Shown: positions 44,631-53,729, counted from the first letter of the stretch. The stretch: DNA of 64,000 bases from Draconibacterium sediminis (GCF_000949475.1 NZ_JRHC01000006.1:62001-126000), one strand, 5' to 3'. Notes: generated by a model from the sequence alone, not told the origin. Numbers and translations are program-made.

Positions 44631-45440
44631 ATGAACCCACAAAAAGAATTTAGGATATATTCATTCTTTTATAAACCCATAAAAGTTGACTTTCTCAACG
44701 ACTCGTATATTACTGTTTGGGCCGGAAAAAATAACAGAAATGAAGTTGAAGGATTTTGTGGCGATGATAGCGGCGATCATATTTCTGCTAAAAATAATAA
44801 CTATAGTGAGCTGACGGGCCTTTACTGGGTTTGGAAAAATACACAAACCAAGATTGTTGGAAGTTGTCATTATCGCAGGTACTTTACCACTGCCAAAGAG
44901 CCGTTAGCCTATCGAATAAAACGTTTACTTTATTTTCCGTCAAATTTATGGAAGAAACGTTATGGATTAATCTACACCGCTAATATCAACTATTGGAGAA
45001 AGCAACTATTAAACGAAAATGATGCACTAAAGATTTTAGAGGAATATGATGCCATCCTTCCGGTAAGACGCAAATTACGCCAAACTATAAAGCAGCATTA
45101 TTCTAAATATCATAGTGCCGATGATTTAGTATTACTTGAAAATATTTTAAAGGAAAAATCTCCTGAGTTTATACCGGCTTTTAATAAGGTTTTAAATCAG
45201 AACCGATTATTTGCCAATAACATGTTTGTATTGAGAAGAGTTGATTTTGAAGAGCTGATGGAATGGCTGTTTGATACATTATTTAAATTTGAGAACAGGG
45301 TTTCGAATGAAAAATACAAAGGTTATCAGGAGCGGATATATGGTTTTCTCTCTGAACGACTAATTACAGTTTGGGTTGAACACAAAAAACTAAAATATAA
45401 AGAACTACCTTTAATATATTTCAAGAAATTGAAGAAATAA
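44631..45440 (+). CDS. DUF4422 domain protein (capsule/LPS glycosyltransferase-like)
   Basis: A 269-residue protein with the DUF4422 pattern: DDSGDHISAKNNNYSELTGLYWVWKN, then GSCHYRRYF, and later NNMFVLRRVDFEELMEWLF and GYQERIYGFLSERLITVWV. The family is found in capsular and lipopolysaccharide loci and is thought to hold glycosyltransferases. Here it is read with mnmE; its stop TAA overlaps the mnmE ATG region by one base. No other surface-polysaccharide gene is adjacent. Confidence 0.85.
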   Translation: MNPQKEFRIYSFFYKPIKVDFLNDSYITVWAGKNNRNEVEGFCGDDSGDHISAKNNNYSELTGLYWVWKNTQTKIVGSCHYRRYFTTAKEPLAYRIKRLLYFPSNLWKKRYGLIYTANINYWRKQLLNENDALKILEEYDAILPVRRKLRQTIKQHYSKYHSADDLVLLENILKEKSPEFIPAFNKVLNQNRLFANNMFVLRRVDFEELMEWLFDTLFKFENRVSNEKYKGYQERIYGFLSERLITVWVEHKKLKYKELPLIYFKKLKK

Positions 45441-46843
45441 TGAATATGCTCGATCAATCAACAATATGTGCCATATCAACATCGCCCGGAGTTGGTGCGA
45501 TTGCCGTTATTCGTCTTTCAGGTAGTGATGCTATTGCAATATGCGACAAGGTTTACGAAAGTCCGAAAACAGGCAAATCACTTGCCGATCAGGCCGCAAA
45601 CACCCTTCATTTTGGGAAAATCGTTTCAGCCAACGAAACGATCGACGAAGTGGTTGTAGCGTTGTTTCGTGCGCCTCATTCGTTTACCGGCGAGGATATT
45701 ATTGAGATTTCGTGCCATGGTTCGGTATATATTCAGCAGCGTATTTTAAATGTACTGGTTGAAAACGGAGCGCGCCTGGCATTGCCCGGCGAGTTTACAC
45801 AACGTGCCTTTTTAAACGGAAAAATGGACCTTTCGCAGGCCGAGGCTGTAGCCGATGTAATTGCATCGTCGAATGCGGCAGCACATAAACTGGCCATGAA
45901 TCAAATGCGTGGTGGTTTTTCAAAAGAGATTGGCTCATTACGCGATCAGTTGTTACATTTTACGGCCATGGTAGAGCTTGAACTTGATTTTAGTGAAGAA
46001 GACGTGGAATTCGCCGACCGTACTGCATTGCGAAAACTTACAGAAGAAATTGAGGCTTTATTACGCAAACTTAAAGATTCGTTTCAGTTGGGAAATGCCA
46101 TTAAAAATGGAATTCCGGTGGCCATTGTTGGCGAAACCAATGTTGGGAAATCAACGCTTTTAAATGCTTTGTTGAATGAAGACCGTGCTATTGTTTCCGA
46201 TATTCACGGAACTACACGCGATGTAATTGAAGATGTGGTAAATATTCGCGGAACGGCTTTCCGCTTTTTTGATACAGCCGGCATTCGGGAAACAGAAGAC
46301 CAGATTGAAACCCTTGGTATAGAGCGAAGTTACAGCAAATTAGAACAGGCAACGGTGGTTTTGTTGGTAGTTGACACCAATAACCCCTACCCGCTTGTTG
46401 AAAGTCGTATTCAGCATATTCGTGAGCGAATTGCCCCGCATCAAACATTGATTATTGTTGCCAATAAAATTGATTCCGGTTTGCGCGATACCATTCAGCA
46501 GATAGAAGTAATGGAACTTACCGATAATGAAAAAGCGGTATTTATTGCTGCCAAACAAAAGGAAAATCTGGAAGAGCTGATTGATTATATGAGTCATTCC
46601 ATAAATCTGGAAGAAGCTGAGCAACAGGATGTAATTGTTACCAACGCCCGTCATTACGAAATCTTAAAAAATGCGCATGAAGCCATTTTTCGTGTACTAA
46701 ATGGTCTCGATATGCAAATTACAGGCGATTTTCTTGCGCAGGATATTCGCGAATGTTTACATTACCTGGCTGAGATCACCGGAGAAGTTGGAACTGAAGA
46801 GGTTTTGGGACATATTTTTAAGAATTTTTGTATCGGAAAATAA
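45440..46843 (+). CDS. mnmE: tRNA modification GTPase MnmE
   Basis: A 467-residue GTPase: N-terminal tetrahydrofolate-binding domain, helical domain split around the G domain, Walker A GETNVGKS (231-238), switch DIHGTTRD, DTAGIRETED, and NKID. The C-terminal CIGK (Cys required for modification) is present. With MnmG it makes cmnm5U34 in tRNAs. The ATG overlaps the previous stop. The mobile element begins about 150-200 bp beyond its stop, but the gene is intact. Confidence 0.96.
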   Translation: MNMLDQSTICAISTSPGVGAIAVIRLSGSDAIAICDKVYESPKTGKSLADQAANTLHFGKIVSANETIDEVVVALFRAPHSFTGEDIIEISCHGSVYIQQRILNVLVENGARLALPGEFTQRAFLNGKMDLSQAEAVADVIASSNAAAHKLAMNQMRGGFSKEIGSLRDQLLHFTAMVELELDFSEEDVEFADRTALRKLTEEIEALLRKLKDSFQLGNAIKNGIPVAIVGETNVGKSTLLNALLNEDRAIVSDIHGTTRDVIEDVVNIRGTAFRFFDTAGIRETEDQIETLGIERSYSKLEQATVVLLVVDTNNPYPLVESRIQHIRERIAPHQTLIIVANKIDSGLRDTIQQIEVMELTDNEKAVFIAAKQKENLEELIDYMSHSINLEEAEQQDVIVTNARHYEILKNAHEAIFRVLNGLDMQITGDFLAQDIRECLHYLAEITGEVGTEEVLGHIFKNFCIGK

Positions 46844-47082
46844 ATTCAGATATTCCTAATCACCAAAACACATAAGCACCTATCAGTCAAAGTATTGTTT
46901 TTCAGTACACTTAGAGAGAATTTCAGCTTTTAGCCATAATTCCTTAATGTTTCGCTCATTTTTGTACCTCATTTGTATTTATTCTGAATTTTACGTAATT
47001 TAGAAATATAATCTATGCAATATAATGTAATATTTGGACTAATATATACTATAGTTTAATAATATAAGTTTAAATAAGCGAA

Positions 47083-48006
47083 ATGACTAAGAAAAATTTG
47101 GAAATTATAAAAACATGTATTTGGTGTAATAAAGAATTTATTGCGCAGAAAACAACTACAAAATATTGTTCACACAGTTGTAATAGTCAAGCATACAAAG
47201 CTCAAAAACGTGAAGAAAAGATTAGGAAACAAAAAGCTGACAATCTACTATCTATAAACACTCCATATCTGGAAAAACTTAATACAAAAGATTTCCTGAA
47301 AGTAAATGAGGTGGCTGATCTTTTAGGATTGTGTAAACAAAGTATTTATAATCTAATTCAATCTGGGCAACTTCCAGCCTCTCGAATTTCATCACGATTA
47401 ACCTTGATAAAACGAAAAGACATTGATGAAATGTTTGAGAAAGGAAAGAATAGGATAATTCCTAATCAAGCTGGTGCCAGAGAAGTATCCACGACTTTTT
47501 ATTCTATTTCAGAAATTGAAGAATTCTACAATATCGGAACGACATGGGCATACAAGATTATTCGGGATAATAATATTGTTAAAATAGTCAAGAAGGGCAA
47601 AACCTATTATAGCAAAAAAGACTTTGATAACTATTTTAAACGAAAGGGAAGAATTAATCATGAAGATATTACTGATTGGATTACAGTCCCAGATATATGT
47701 TCGGAATTTTCGATGACAAGTTCTGCTGTCTATACTTTTGTTTCCAGACATGATATTCCCAAAACCAAAAAAGGTAGAACGGCACTTTATTCAAGACGAC
47801 ACATTCTAATTGCCAAAGGGGAAAAGGCACCTTCTGAAATCCCCTATTATACTGTCCAGGAGGCAATGCAAAAATTCAACATTAGCCGGGACGGTCTGTA
47901 TGGCCTAATAAAGCGAAATAATATCGATAAGGTCAAAGAAGGAAAATACATAAAGATTGCAAAAGATGAATTAGACAGAATTTTTTCACCAACAAACACT
48001 GAATAA
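47083..48006 (+). CDS. Zinc-finger protein with four MerR/excisionase-type HTH modules
   Basis: A 307-residue protein. An N-terminal zinc knuckle (Cys12, Cys15, Cys29, Cys33) is followed by four consecutive HTH_17-like modules, each with the order aromatic/Val-x-Glu-hydrophobic..Tyr..Ile..: FLKVNEVADLLGLCKQSIYN, FYSISEIEEFYNIGTTWAYK, WITVPDICSEFSMTSSAVYT and YYTVQEAMQKFNISRDGLYG. It ends 2 bp before the integrase ATG. A role as recombination directionality or regulatory protein for the integrase is likely; the multi-module design is unusual beside the common single-HTH excisionase. Confidence 0.7.
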   Translation: MTKKNLEIIKTCIWCNKEFIAQKTTTKYCSHSCNSQAYKAQKREEKIRKQKADNLLSINTPYLEKLNTKDFLKVNEVADLLGLCKQSIYNLIQSGQLPASRISSRLTLIKRKDIDEMFEKGKNRIIPNQAGAREVSTTFYSISEIEEFYNIGTTWAYKIIRDNNIVKIVKKGKTYYSKKDFDNYFKRKGRINHEDITDWITVPDICSEFSMTSSAVYTFVSRHDIPKTKKGRTALYSRRHILIAKGEKAPSEIPYYTVQEAMQKFNISRDGLYGLIKRNNIDKVKEGKYIKIAKDELDRIFSPTNTE

Positions 48007-48008
48007 TT

Positions 48009-49109
48009 ATGGCTTGTGTAAAAGTTACTTTAAGAAAACGTGCGATTTCAAAGGGAAGATTATCGCTTTATTTGGATTATTATCCTGCTATAAGGAATCC
48101 ATATACGATGAAACTGACACGCAGAGAGTTTCTCGGCATATACGTTTACAAAAAGCCAAGGACGGAGCTTGAGAAGGAATATAACCACGAAGTACTGAAC
48201 AAAGCTGAAGGTATTCGAGCAATCAGGGTACAATCGCTAATAAATGATCAATTTGGATTTCTGGACAAGCATAAACTTAAAGCAGACTTTTTAGATTACT
48301 TTTACAAAATTGCCCTAAAGAAAGATCAGAAGTGGATGATGGTATATGCTCATTTTGAGAAATTTGTGAATGGCAGATGCTTATTTGAGGATATAACGGT
48401 TGATTTAAGTAGGAAATTCAGGTCATATCTACTAAGTGCAAAACAGCTAAAACACACAAAATTTCCCATTTCTCAAAACTCTGCAGCCTCCTATTTCTCT
48501 ACATATAGAGCTTTGTTAAAACTGGCTTATCGGGACAAATTAATATTTGAGAATATAAACGACTTTCTGGAAAGCATTGAAACCGTCGATACCAAAATTG
48601 AATACCTGACATTGGAAGAACTCAAAACGCTTGCAGCAACTCCTTGCGACATATCTGTTTTGAAGTCCGCTTCATTATTCTCGTGTTTGACCGGATTACG
48701 GATCAGCGATATTTTAAACTTAAGGTGGGATAATATTATTCCTGCATCCGAAGGTGAGTTTTGTATGCGGTTAAAAACAGAAAAAACCGATACGGAAACA
48801 ACATTGCCTCTAAGCAATGAAGCTCTGCAATTATGCGGTAAACGCAGTAATGGAAGAGTTTTTAAAGATCTGGAGAGAAGCATGACTTTTCAACCGTTGA
48901 AGAATTGGGTTGCCTCGGCCGGAATAAAGAAGAAGATTACATTTCACTGTTTCCGACATACTTTTGCCACCTTACAGATAGCTCTTGGAACAGATATTTA
49001 CACCGTTTCTAAAATGCTAACTCATAAAAACGTTTCAACTACTCAGATTTATGCCGATTTAGTTAATGAAAAGAAACGGGAGTCTGCCAACAAGATTAGT
49101 TTAAAATAG
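48009..49109 (+). CDS. Tyrosine recombinase (integrase)
   Basis: A 366-residue integrase with an N-terminal arm-binding domain, a SAM-like core-binding domain (about 95-190) and a catalytic domain. Catalytic residues: Arg231 in LTGLRISDIL, His313 and Arg316 in HCFRHTFAT, His339 in LTHKN and nucleophile Tyr348 in TTQIYADL. It belongs to the group common in Bacteroidota integrative elements. It catalyses integration and excision of the surrounding element. Confidence 0.93.
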   Translation: MACVKVTLRKRAISKGRLSLYLDYYPAIRNPYTMKLTRREFLGIYVYKKPRTELEKEYNHEVLNKAEGIRAIRVQSLINDQFGFLDKHKLKADFLDYFYKIALKKDQKWMMVYAHFEKFVNGRCLFEDITVDLSRKFRSYLLSAKQLKHTKFPISQNSAASYFSTYRALLKLAYRDKLIFENINDFLESIETVDTKIEYLTLEELKTLAATPCDISVLKSASLFSCLTGLRISDILNLRWDNIIPASEGEFCMRLKTEKTDTETTLPLSNEALQLCGKRSNGRVFKDLERSMTFQPLKNWVASAGIKKKITFHCFRHTFATLQIALGTDIYTVSKMLTHKNVSTTQIYADLVNEKKRESANKISLK

Positions 49110-49114
49110 TTTCT

Positions 49115-49813
49115 ATGACGATTAAGAAACCGGAAAATATTATTCTTATTCTTCTTGTTTGCTGTGCCATTTTGGTTTTGGCAACATTAACAAGGTATTT
49201 TTGCTTATTAACAAAGCTTGATTTGTTTACTGCGAATATCGTTTTCTTAATTGTCGTTGTATTTTCAGTGGCTGTGTATATCAGTATTAATAGCCTGATC
49301 GATTATTTTTTGCTACCCAGGATAATTTCTTCTAAAGTATTTGAGAGAAAAGAATCTGCTAAAAATGAGATAAAAACAGGTTTGAAATATATTCCCAACA
49401 ACGTCCCGACTAATGAAATACGCGAAACATTTCAGGAAACATCAGATCAAAAAAAGCAAAAATTATTAAAACAAGCTCTCCAATATTCCCAAGAAGTTTT
49501 TGCTCCGTACGCATCAGATCCTGAACTTTTAAGACTGTGTACATTTGTAGAAATGTATTCAAATGGTGAAGAATTAAAATCGATACAACCAATAAAAGTT
49601 GACAAGCAATTAAAAGCTAACGACATCTATCATTATGGGTGGAATATTTGGAACCATTTTCGAATAACAGACCAACTATCCATCTCCCATTTTCTTAAAA
49701 TGGTGTTTGCCCCTACCCTTCAGGAAGTGAGTCAAATCAAGACAATCAAGAAAAAACTTAGAATTCCTGATGCCAACTGCTATATTCCAATTAAGTACAA
49801 ACTCGACGACTAA
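49115..49813 (+). CDS. Membrane protein of unknown function
   Basis: A 232-residue protein with two membrane helices in the first 70 residues (NIILILLVCCAILVLATLT, NIVFLIVVVFSVAVYISINSL) and a soluble helical C-terminal part. No family recognised. It follows integrase by 5 bp. Similar small membrane proteins occur beside integrases in Bacteroidota elements; function is not known. Confidence 0.6.
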   Translation: MTIKKPENIILILLVCCAILVLATLTRYFCLLTKLDLFTANIVFLIVVVFSVAVYISINSLIDYFLLPRIISSKVFERKESAKNEIKTGLKYIPNNVPTNEIRETFQETSDQKKQKLLKQALQYSQEVFAPYASDPELLRLCTFVEMYSNGEELKSIQPIKVDKQLKANDIYHYGWNIWNHFRITDQLSISHFLKMVFAPTLQEVSQIKTIKKKLRIPDANCYIPIKYKLDD

Positions 49814-49838
49814 AACATTATAAATTCCCGGTGTTTCT

Positions 49839-49885
49839 AAGGTGTTTTTTTGGTGATTAACAGGCACCAGTAAAACACCTTTTTC
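49839..49885 (+). terminator. Strong hairpin between the integrase unit and the HTH-primase-like unit
   Basis: AAGGTGTTTT (49839-49848) pairs perfectly with AAAACACCTT (49872-49881), with inner GGTG/CACC, followed by TTTTT. It separates two parts of the element; the next ATG is at 49917. A preceding GGTGTTTCT adds a partial direct repeat. Confidence 0.7.
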
Positions 49886-49916
49886 ATTTGTACACAAACA
49901 ATTATAAACAGTTGCC

Positions 49917-50288
49917 ATGTGTAAAGATGAAATTACATTCGAAAAGTTACCGGAAGCTGTAGGCTTTCTAATTCTTGAAGTAACGCAGTTAAAAAATCTG
50001 ATCGAAGAAATCCAAAGGCCGGATATTCCGAAAAGGCCAATCGAGATCAATGAGGCTTGTAAAATTCTTATGAAAGCCAAATCGACAGTTTATACCCTTG
50101 TCCGAAAAGGAAGCATTCCCTACTACAAAAGTGGCAAGAAGCTCTATTTCTATGAGGATGAATTATTGGAGTGGATAAATACAGGCAGAAAAAATAGTTC
50201 AGCCGGTATCCATTCGCATATTCCTGCAATAATGACGCCTGAAGTTCTATCAGAGGATTATTCCATTCCATTTTCAAAAAAACGATAA
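49917..50288 (+). CDS. Excisionase-type HTH DNA-binding protein
   Basis: A 123-residue protein with one HTH_17 module: RPIEINEACKILMKAKSTVYTLVRKGSIPYYKSGKKLYFYEDELLEWI. An acidic N-terminal helix precedes it. Single-module proteins of this type serve as excisionases or regulators in Bacteroidota mobile elements. It is 12 bp ahead of the DUF6371-like gene. Confidence 0.85.
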   Translation: MCKDEITFEKLPEAVGFLILEVTQLKNLIEEIQRPDIPKRPIEINEACKILMKAKSTVYTLVRKGSIPYYKSGKKLYFYEDELLEWINTGRKNSSAGIHSHIPAIMTPEVLSEDYSIPFSKKR

Positions 50289-50300
50289 ACACCAGCTAAG

Positions 50301-51374
50301 ATGAATACTTTTAGATTTAAACTTGAACCATATCATGGTTCTTCAACAAGACATACATGCCCTGCTTGTAATAAGAAGAATGTATTTGTAAGATATATTG
50401 ATACAGAAAAGCAGATTACCTTTCCCAAAAATGTGGGAAGGTGTAACCGTGAAGAAAAATGCGGCTATCATTATACGCCCAGTCAATATTTTCAGAACAA
50501 CAATTACATACTACCTAAAACACGTGAAACCTCCTTCCCTTCCAACAGTACTCCTGAAACCATTCAATCAATAAGTTTTATAGATAAGGAACTATTATAC
50601 GAAAGCCAGAGGTCCTATAAGTATAATAATCTGTTTCAGTTTCTTTGTTCACAAATTGGAGAAACTGCAACTCTGGAACTATTTGCGAAGTACAAACTTG
50701 GAACTTCTAAAATATGGGATGGAGCAACAATATTTTGGCAAGTTGATTCCAATGGAAATATTCGCACAGGTAAAATTATGCAATACTCCCCAAAAACAGG
50801 GAAACGCATAAAACATCCGTTCAATCACATCTCCTGGGTACATTTCCGAAATAAGCACGAAGATTTTAAACTCAAGCAGTGTTTTTTCGGCGAACACCTG
50901 CTTAATGAAGATACTTCGAAACCAATTGGAATAGTAGAAAGTGAGAAAAGTGCTGTAATTGCTGCCCATTTTTTTAAAGATTACCGTTGGATCGCTTCCG
51001 GTGGAAAATATGGAAGTCTGAATACCAGTAATTTTAAAATCCTATCAGATCGAAAAGTGGTTTTATTTCCTGACCTGGGTGCTTTCAAAACATGGCACAG
51101 AAAAGCCAAACTTATGAAAAGATATGGCATCGATATTCGAATTTCTGAGTTTCTGGAAGGCTTAAGTAAAACTGAAAAGTTACCAGCCGGTTACGATATT
51201 GCAGACTATTTAATCGAAAAACTAACGCCGGAGACCAAGTACAGTACAGAGCAAATGATAAAGCAAAATCCAGCTTTAAAATTGCTGATTAAAAAGTTTG
51301 AACTAGTGCCGGACGATAGTCTGAAGGAGGAAATCACGTTGAATTTTTCTCAACGAAAACAACTGAAATTATAA
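50301..51374 (+). CDS. DUF6371-like zinc-finger protein, possible primase-related
   Basis: A 357-residue protein. An N-terminal CHC2-like zinc finger has Cys20, Cys23, Cys48 and Cys54 (HTCPACNKKN, GRCNREEKCGYH). A toprim-like middle part has PIGIVESEKSAVIAAHFF and KVVLFPDLGAFKTWHRKA. That combination is seen in DNA primase-like proteins of Bacteroidota mobile elements and fits a part in replication of the transferred strand. The family name is from memory. Confidence 0.75.
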   Translation: MNTFRFKLEPYHGSSTRHTCPACNKKNVFVRYIDTEKQITFPKNVGRCNREEKCGYHYTPSQYFQNNNYILPKTRETSFPSNSTPETIQSISFIDKELLYESQRSYKYNNLFQFLCSQIGETATLELFAKYKLGTSKIWDGATIFWQVDSNGNIRTGKIMQYSPKTGKRIKHPFNHISWVHFRNKHEDFKLKQCFFGEHLLNEDTSKPIGIVESEKSAVIAAHFFKDYRWIASGGKYGSLNTSNFKILSDRKVVLFPDLGAFKTWHRKAKLMKRYGIDIRISEFLEGLSKTEKLPAGYDIADYLIEKLTPETKYSTEQMIKQNPALKLLIKKFELVPDDSLKEEITLNFSQRKQLKL

Positions 51375-51408
51375 GGCCTCAAAAGCTAATACCCTGTCAG
51401 TTTTATGC

Positions 51409-51449
51409 GAAGCAAGTTTATGTTTTGGTATTACCAAAACCCTTGCTTC
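51409..51449 (+). other. oriT-like inverted repeat upstream of mobC
   Basis: GAAGCAAG (51409-51416) pairs with CTTGCTTC (51442-51449), and inside it GTTTTGGTA (51422-51430) pairs with TACCAAAAC (51432-51440) around one T. A conserved-looking tail GCATCCCGCTGGTCTAA follows before the mobC ATG at 51478. Its position just before mobC and the relaxase is typical of an origin of transfer. The nick site is not identified. Confidence 0.65.
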
Positions 51450-51477
51450 TGCATCCCGCTGGTCTAAGTAGAAGAAA

Positions 51478-51822
51478 ATGAACAGTTATAAAAAAGGTGG
51501 TAGACCCATAAAAATTGTCTCCGAAAAGAAAACTTATATCGTCAGTTTGAAGATGTCAACTGAAGAATATTATACGCTAAAAGGTAAAGCTTCAGAAGCC
51601 AAAACATCAATGAGTGAGATTATCCGACAGTCTATTGCTTCATGCACAATAATTCAGAGGTTGACACCTGAGCTGAACAATCAAATCAGAAAGCTTTGCG
51701 GAATGGCTAACAATCTAAATCAAATAGCGAAGAAGGCTAATGCGGGAGGATACAAAAATGCCAGAACAGAGTATCTGTATTTAGTCGGTGAGATTGACAA
51801 AATCATTGACCAAATTAAATGA
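51478..51822 (+). CDS. MobC-like relaxosome accessory protein
   Basis: A 114-residue basic protein with a ribbon-helix-helix-like N-terminus (YIVSLKMSTEEYYTLKGKASEAKTSMSEIIRQSI) and the MobC helical part (LNNQIRKLCGMANNLNQIAKKAN). It likely binds oriT and helps the relaxase. Its stop overlaps the relaxase ATG (ATGA). Confidence 0.85.
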   Translation: MNSYKKGGRPIKIVSEKKTYIVSLKMSTEEYYTLKGKASEAKTSMSEIIRQSIASCTIIQRLTPELNNQIRKLCGMANNLNQIAKKANAGGYKNARTEYLYLVGEIDKIIDQIK

Positions 51823-52718
51823 TCGCAAAAATTATCAAAGGAAAAGGTTTTAAGGGAGCGGTGGAATATGTACTTGACAAAAAGAAGGCAGCCGAAATTC
51901 TTTCGACAGATGGAGTTAGAACCAAAAACTCAAAAGCTATTATTCAGAGTTTTATACAACAGACAAACCTGAATACCAGAGTGACCAAAACGGTTGGTCA
52001 TATTTCTCTTGATTTTTCTGCTCAGGACAAGGATAACCTTAGTAATCCTAAAATGGTGAAAATTGCTCACGAATATATGGAGAGAATGGATATTAAAGAC
52101 ACCCAATATATAATCGTTCGCCACTATGACAAGGAACATCCACACGTTCACCTGGTCTTTAACAGAGTAAACAATCAAGGCAAAACCATTTCAGATAAAA
52201 ATGATCGCTTTCGCAGCGAAAAGATCTGTAAAGACCTGACTTTTGATTTCGGACTCTATTTCGCGAAAGGAAAAGAGAATGTAAAAGAACACCGTCTGCG
52301 AGAGCCGGATAAAACCAAATATGAAATATACAATACACTAAAAGAGGTTGTTCCTAATTGCAAGTCATGGAATGCCTTGATTCAAGCCTTGAAAGAACAA
52401 GGAATAGAAACTTCTTTTAAATATAAAGGGCGCACAGACGAGGTTCAGGGAATAATATTCGTAAAAAACAACTTCAAATTCAATGGATCTAAAGTTGACC
52501 GGCAATTTAGTTTCTCCAAAATAAACAGGCAAATACAGCAAAATATTTCGCGTGAATCCAGCATCAATACAAAATATAGTTGTGGACATGAAATGAATCC
52601 ATTGGTAGATCTATCATTATCGGCATATAAATACAGGCATATTGACAGAGAAAACCATAGTTCTTCTGTAAATCTGAGGAAAAAGCGAAAGAACAGGGAT
52701 CGAGGATTAAGCAGGTAA
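51819..52718 (+). CDS. MobB/VirD2-type relaxase
   Basis: A 299-residue relaxase/mobilization nuclease. GHISLDFSAQD and HPHVHLVFNRVN (His107, His109, His111) form the metal-binding three-histidine site. A catalytic tyrosine is not assigned; Tyr18 in AVEYVLDKKK is the usual candidate near the N-terminus. It nicks oriT and leads the strand into a helper's conjugation pore. A basic tail ends the protein, followed by the last gene after 8 bp. Confidence 0.9.
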   Translation: MIAKIIKGKGFKGAVEYVLDKKKAAEILSTDGVRTKNSKAIIQSFIQQTNLNTRVTKTVGHISLDFSAQDKDNLSNPKMVKIAHEYMERMDIKDTQYIIVRHYDKEHPHVHLVFNRVNNQGKTISDKNDRFRSEKICKDLTFDFGLYFAKGKENVKEHRLREPDKTKYEIYNTLKEVVPNCKSWNALIQALKEQGIETSFKYKGRTDEVQGIIFVKNNFKFNGSKVDRQFSFSKINRQIQQNISRESSINTKYSCGHEMNPLVDLSLSAYKYRHIDRENHSSSVNLRKKRKNRDRGLSR

Positions 52719-52726
52719 TTAAATAA

Positions 52727-53386
52727 TTGAATATGAGTAACAATAGTTTAATAGCAGCCATGTTTGAGGAAATCAAAAAGAGGCTGTCAACAATTGAAAA
52801 AGAGATGGGAAACTACAATACTGATCAAAAGCCCAAAGAAGATACTCCAAAACAAGAGCAACGGCAGAAGTTTGTTTCGGCCCATACATTTTTGAATCAA
52901 ATCCAACGGATCATAGAAACCTCGTTTCAAAGAAAATTTGATACGACTAACTCAGAAATTCAGCGAACTAAATCTGACATTACAAATAGCATTAAACAGT
53001 TAGAAACAAGTATCGAAAGTTTAAAATGTTTTCCCAAAAAGAAGAAAAAGCTGATTACTGTCGATTCTTCTAAAACCTTGAAGATAGGTTCTATTATGAT
53101 TTTAGTATTGCAATTTATTAGCATTGGCGGTCTGATGATCCAAAACTCAAGACTGGCTGACAACGATCTGAAATATAGATATATTAATTCCCTTCAAGGA
53201 ATTGATTCAAAAGGTTTGAGAAATATGGAAACAGTATTTCATATCAAGCGAGACAAAGAATTTATAAATGACATTCGAAAAGCTGTGGAAACATACGAAT
53301 TGAATATTAAAAAAGCGCTTAAGGACAAAGGAAATGTTATCTATCCTGAACCTGCATATTCTCCTGATGAAAGCTTGCGAAAATGA
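52727..53386 (+). CDS. Coiled-coil membrane protein downstream of the relaxase
   Basis: A 219-residue protein with a charged coiled-coil N-terminal half (about 1-110), one membrane helix (ILVLQFISIGGLMIQNS, about 124-141) and a short helical C-terminus. Proteins of this plan commonly follow mobB in Bacteroidota elements and may link the relaxosome to the membrane. No family is recognised for certain. Confidence 0.65.
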   Translation: MNMSNNSLIAAMFEEIKKRLSTIEKEMGNYNTDQKPKEDTPKQEQRQKFVSAHTFLNQIQRIIETSFQRKFDTTNSEIQRTKSDITNSIKQLETSIESLKCFPKKKKKLITVDSSKTLKIGSIMILVLQFISIGGLMIQNSRLADNDLKYRYINSLQGIDSKGLRNMETVFHIKRDKEFINDIRKAVETYELNIKKALKDKGNVIYPEPAYSPDESLRK

Positions 53387-53407
53387 ACTCCATTCAATTT
53401 AAAGGTG

Positions 53408-53693
53408 ATTCCAAATCACAAACAAAAGTATTCAATTCAATCCAATAAGCCTGCGGTTGCAAAAGACTTCGGCATAAACGCAGCGGATGAATAGTCAAGA
53501 GTTTTTGAAAACGATTATACTTTTGCATGAATACACCTTTCTCATACTTCGAAAGGAAAATTCATTGCAAAAACAGCGGTAAAAACACTTGACTATTAAT
53601 GCGCCTCCCCCGCTTCGATTATCATCGTCCATTTATTCCGATTCCTTTTGCAATTTGGATTAAATTGATTTTTGAGTGTTTACGATTTGGAAT
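53408..53693. repeat. Long imperfect inverted repeat at the end of the mobile element
   Basis: The left arm (53408-53507) and the reverse complement of the right arm (53693-53580) share, in the same order, ATTCCAAATC, AATCCAA, TTGCAAAAG, TCGG-ATAAA, and a 25-base block (53483-53507 with 53580-53604) in which AATAGTCAAG is identical. The arms flank a 72-bp centre. It fills the non-coding gap between the relaxase unit and a truncated HTH gene on the other strand. Confidence 0.7.
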
Positions 53694-53700
53694 ATGAGCC

Positions 53701-53729
53701 TTATTCCGGAGGATAATCAACCGGAATAA
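53701..53729. repeat. Palindrome at the truncation point of the HTH gene
   Basis: TTATTCCGG (53701-53709) and CCGGAATAA (53721-53729) are perfect inverted copies around 11 bases. The truncated HTH frame ends inside it (stop at 53717-53719). Confidence 0.65.

Noticed and set aside
46844-47082. Left attachment site of the mobilizable element
   Set aside because: A TTTGTACCTCATTTGTA direct repeat lies near 46970, but no matching copy was found at the right end, so no att core is claimed.
47083-53386. Complete conjugative element (ICE) or prophage
   Set aside because: There are no type IV secretion, coupling-protein, capsid or terminase genes; only mobilization functions are present.
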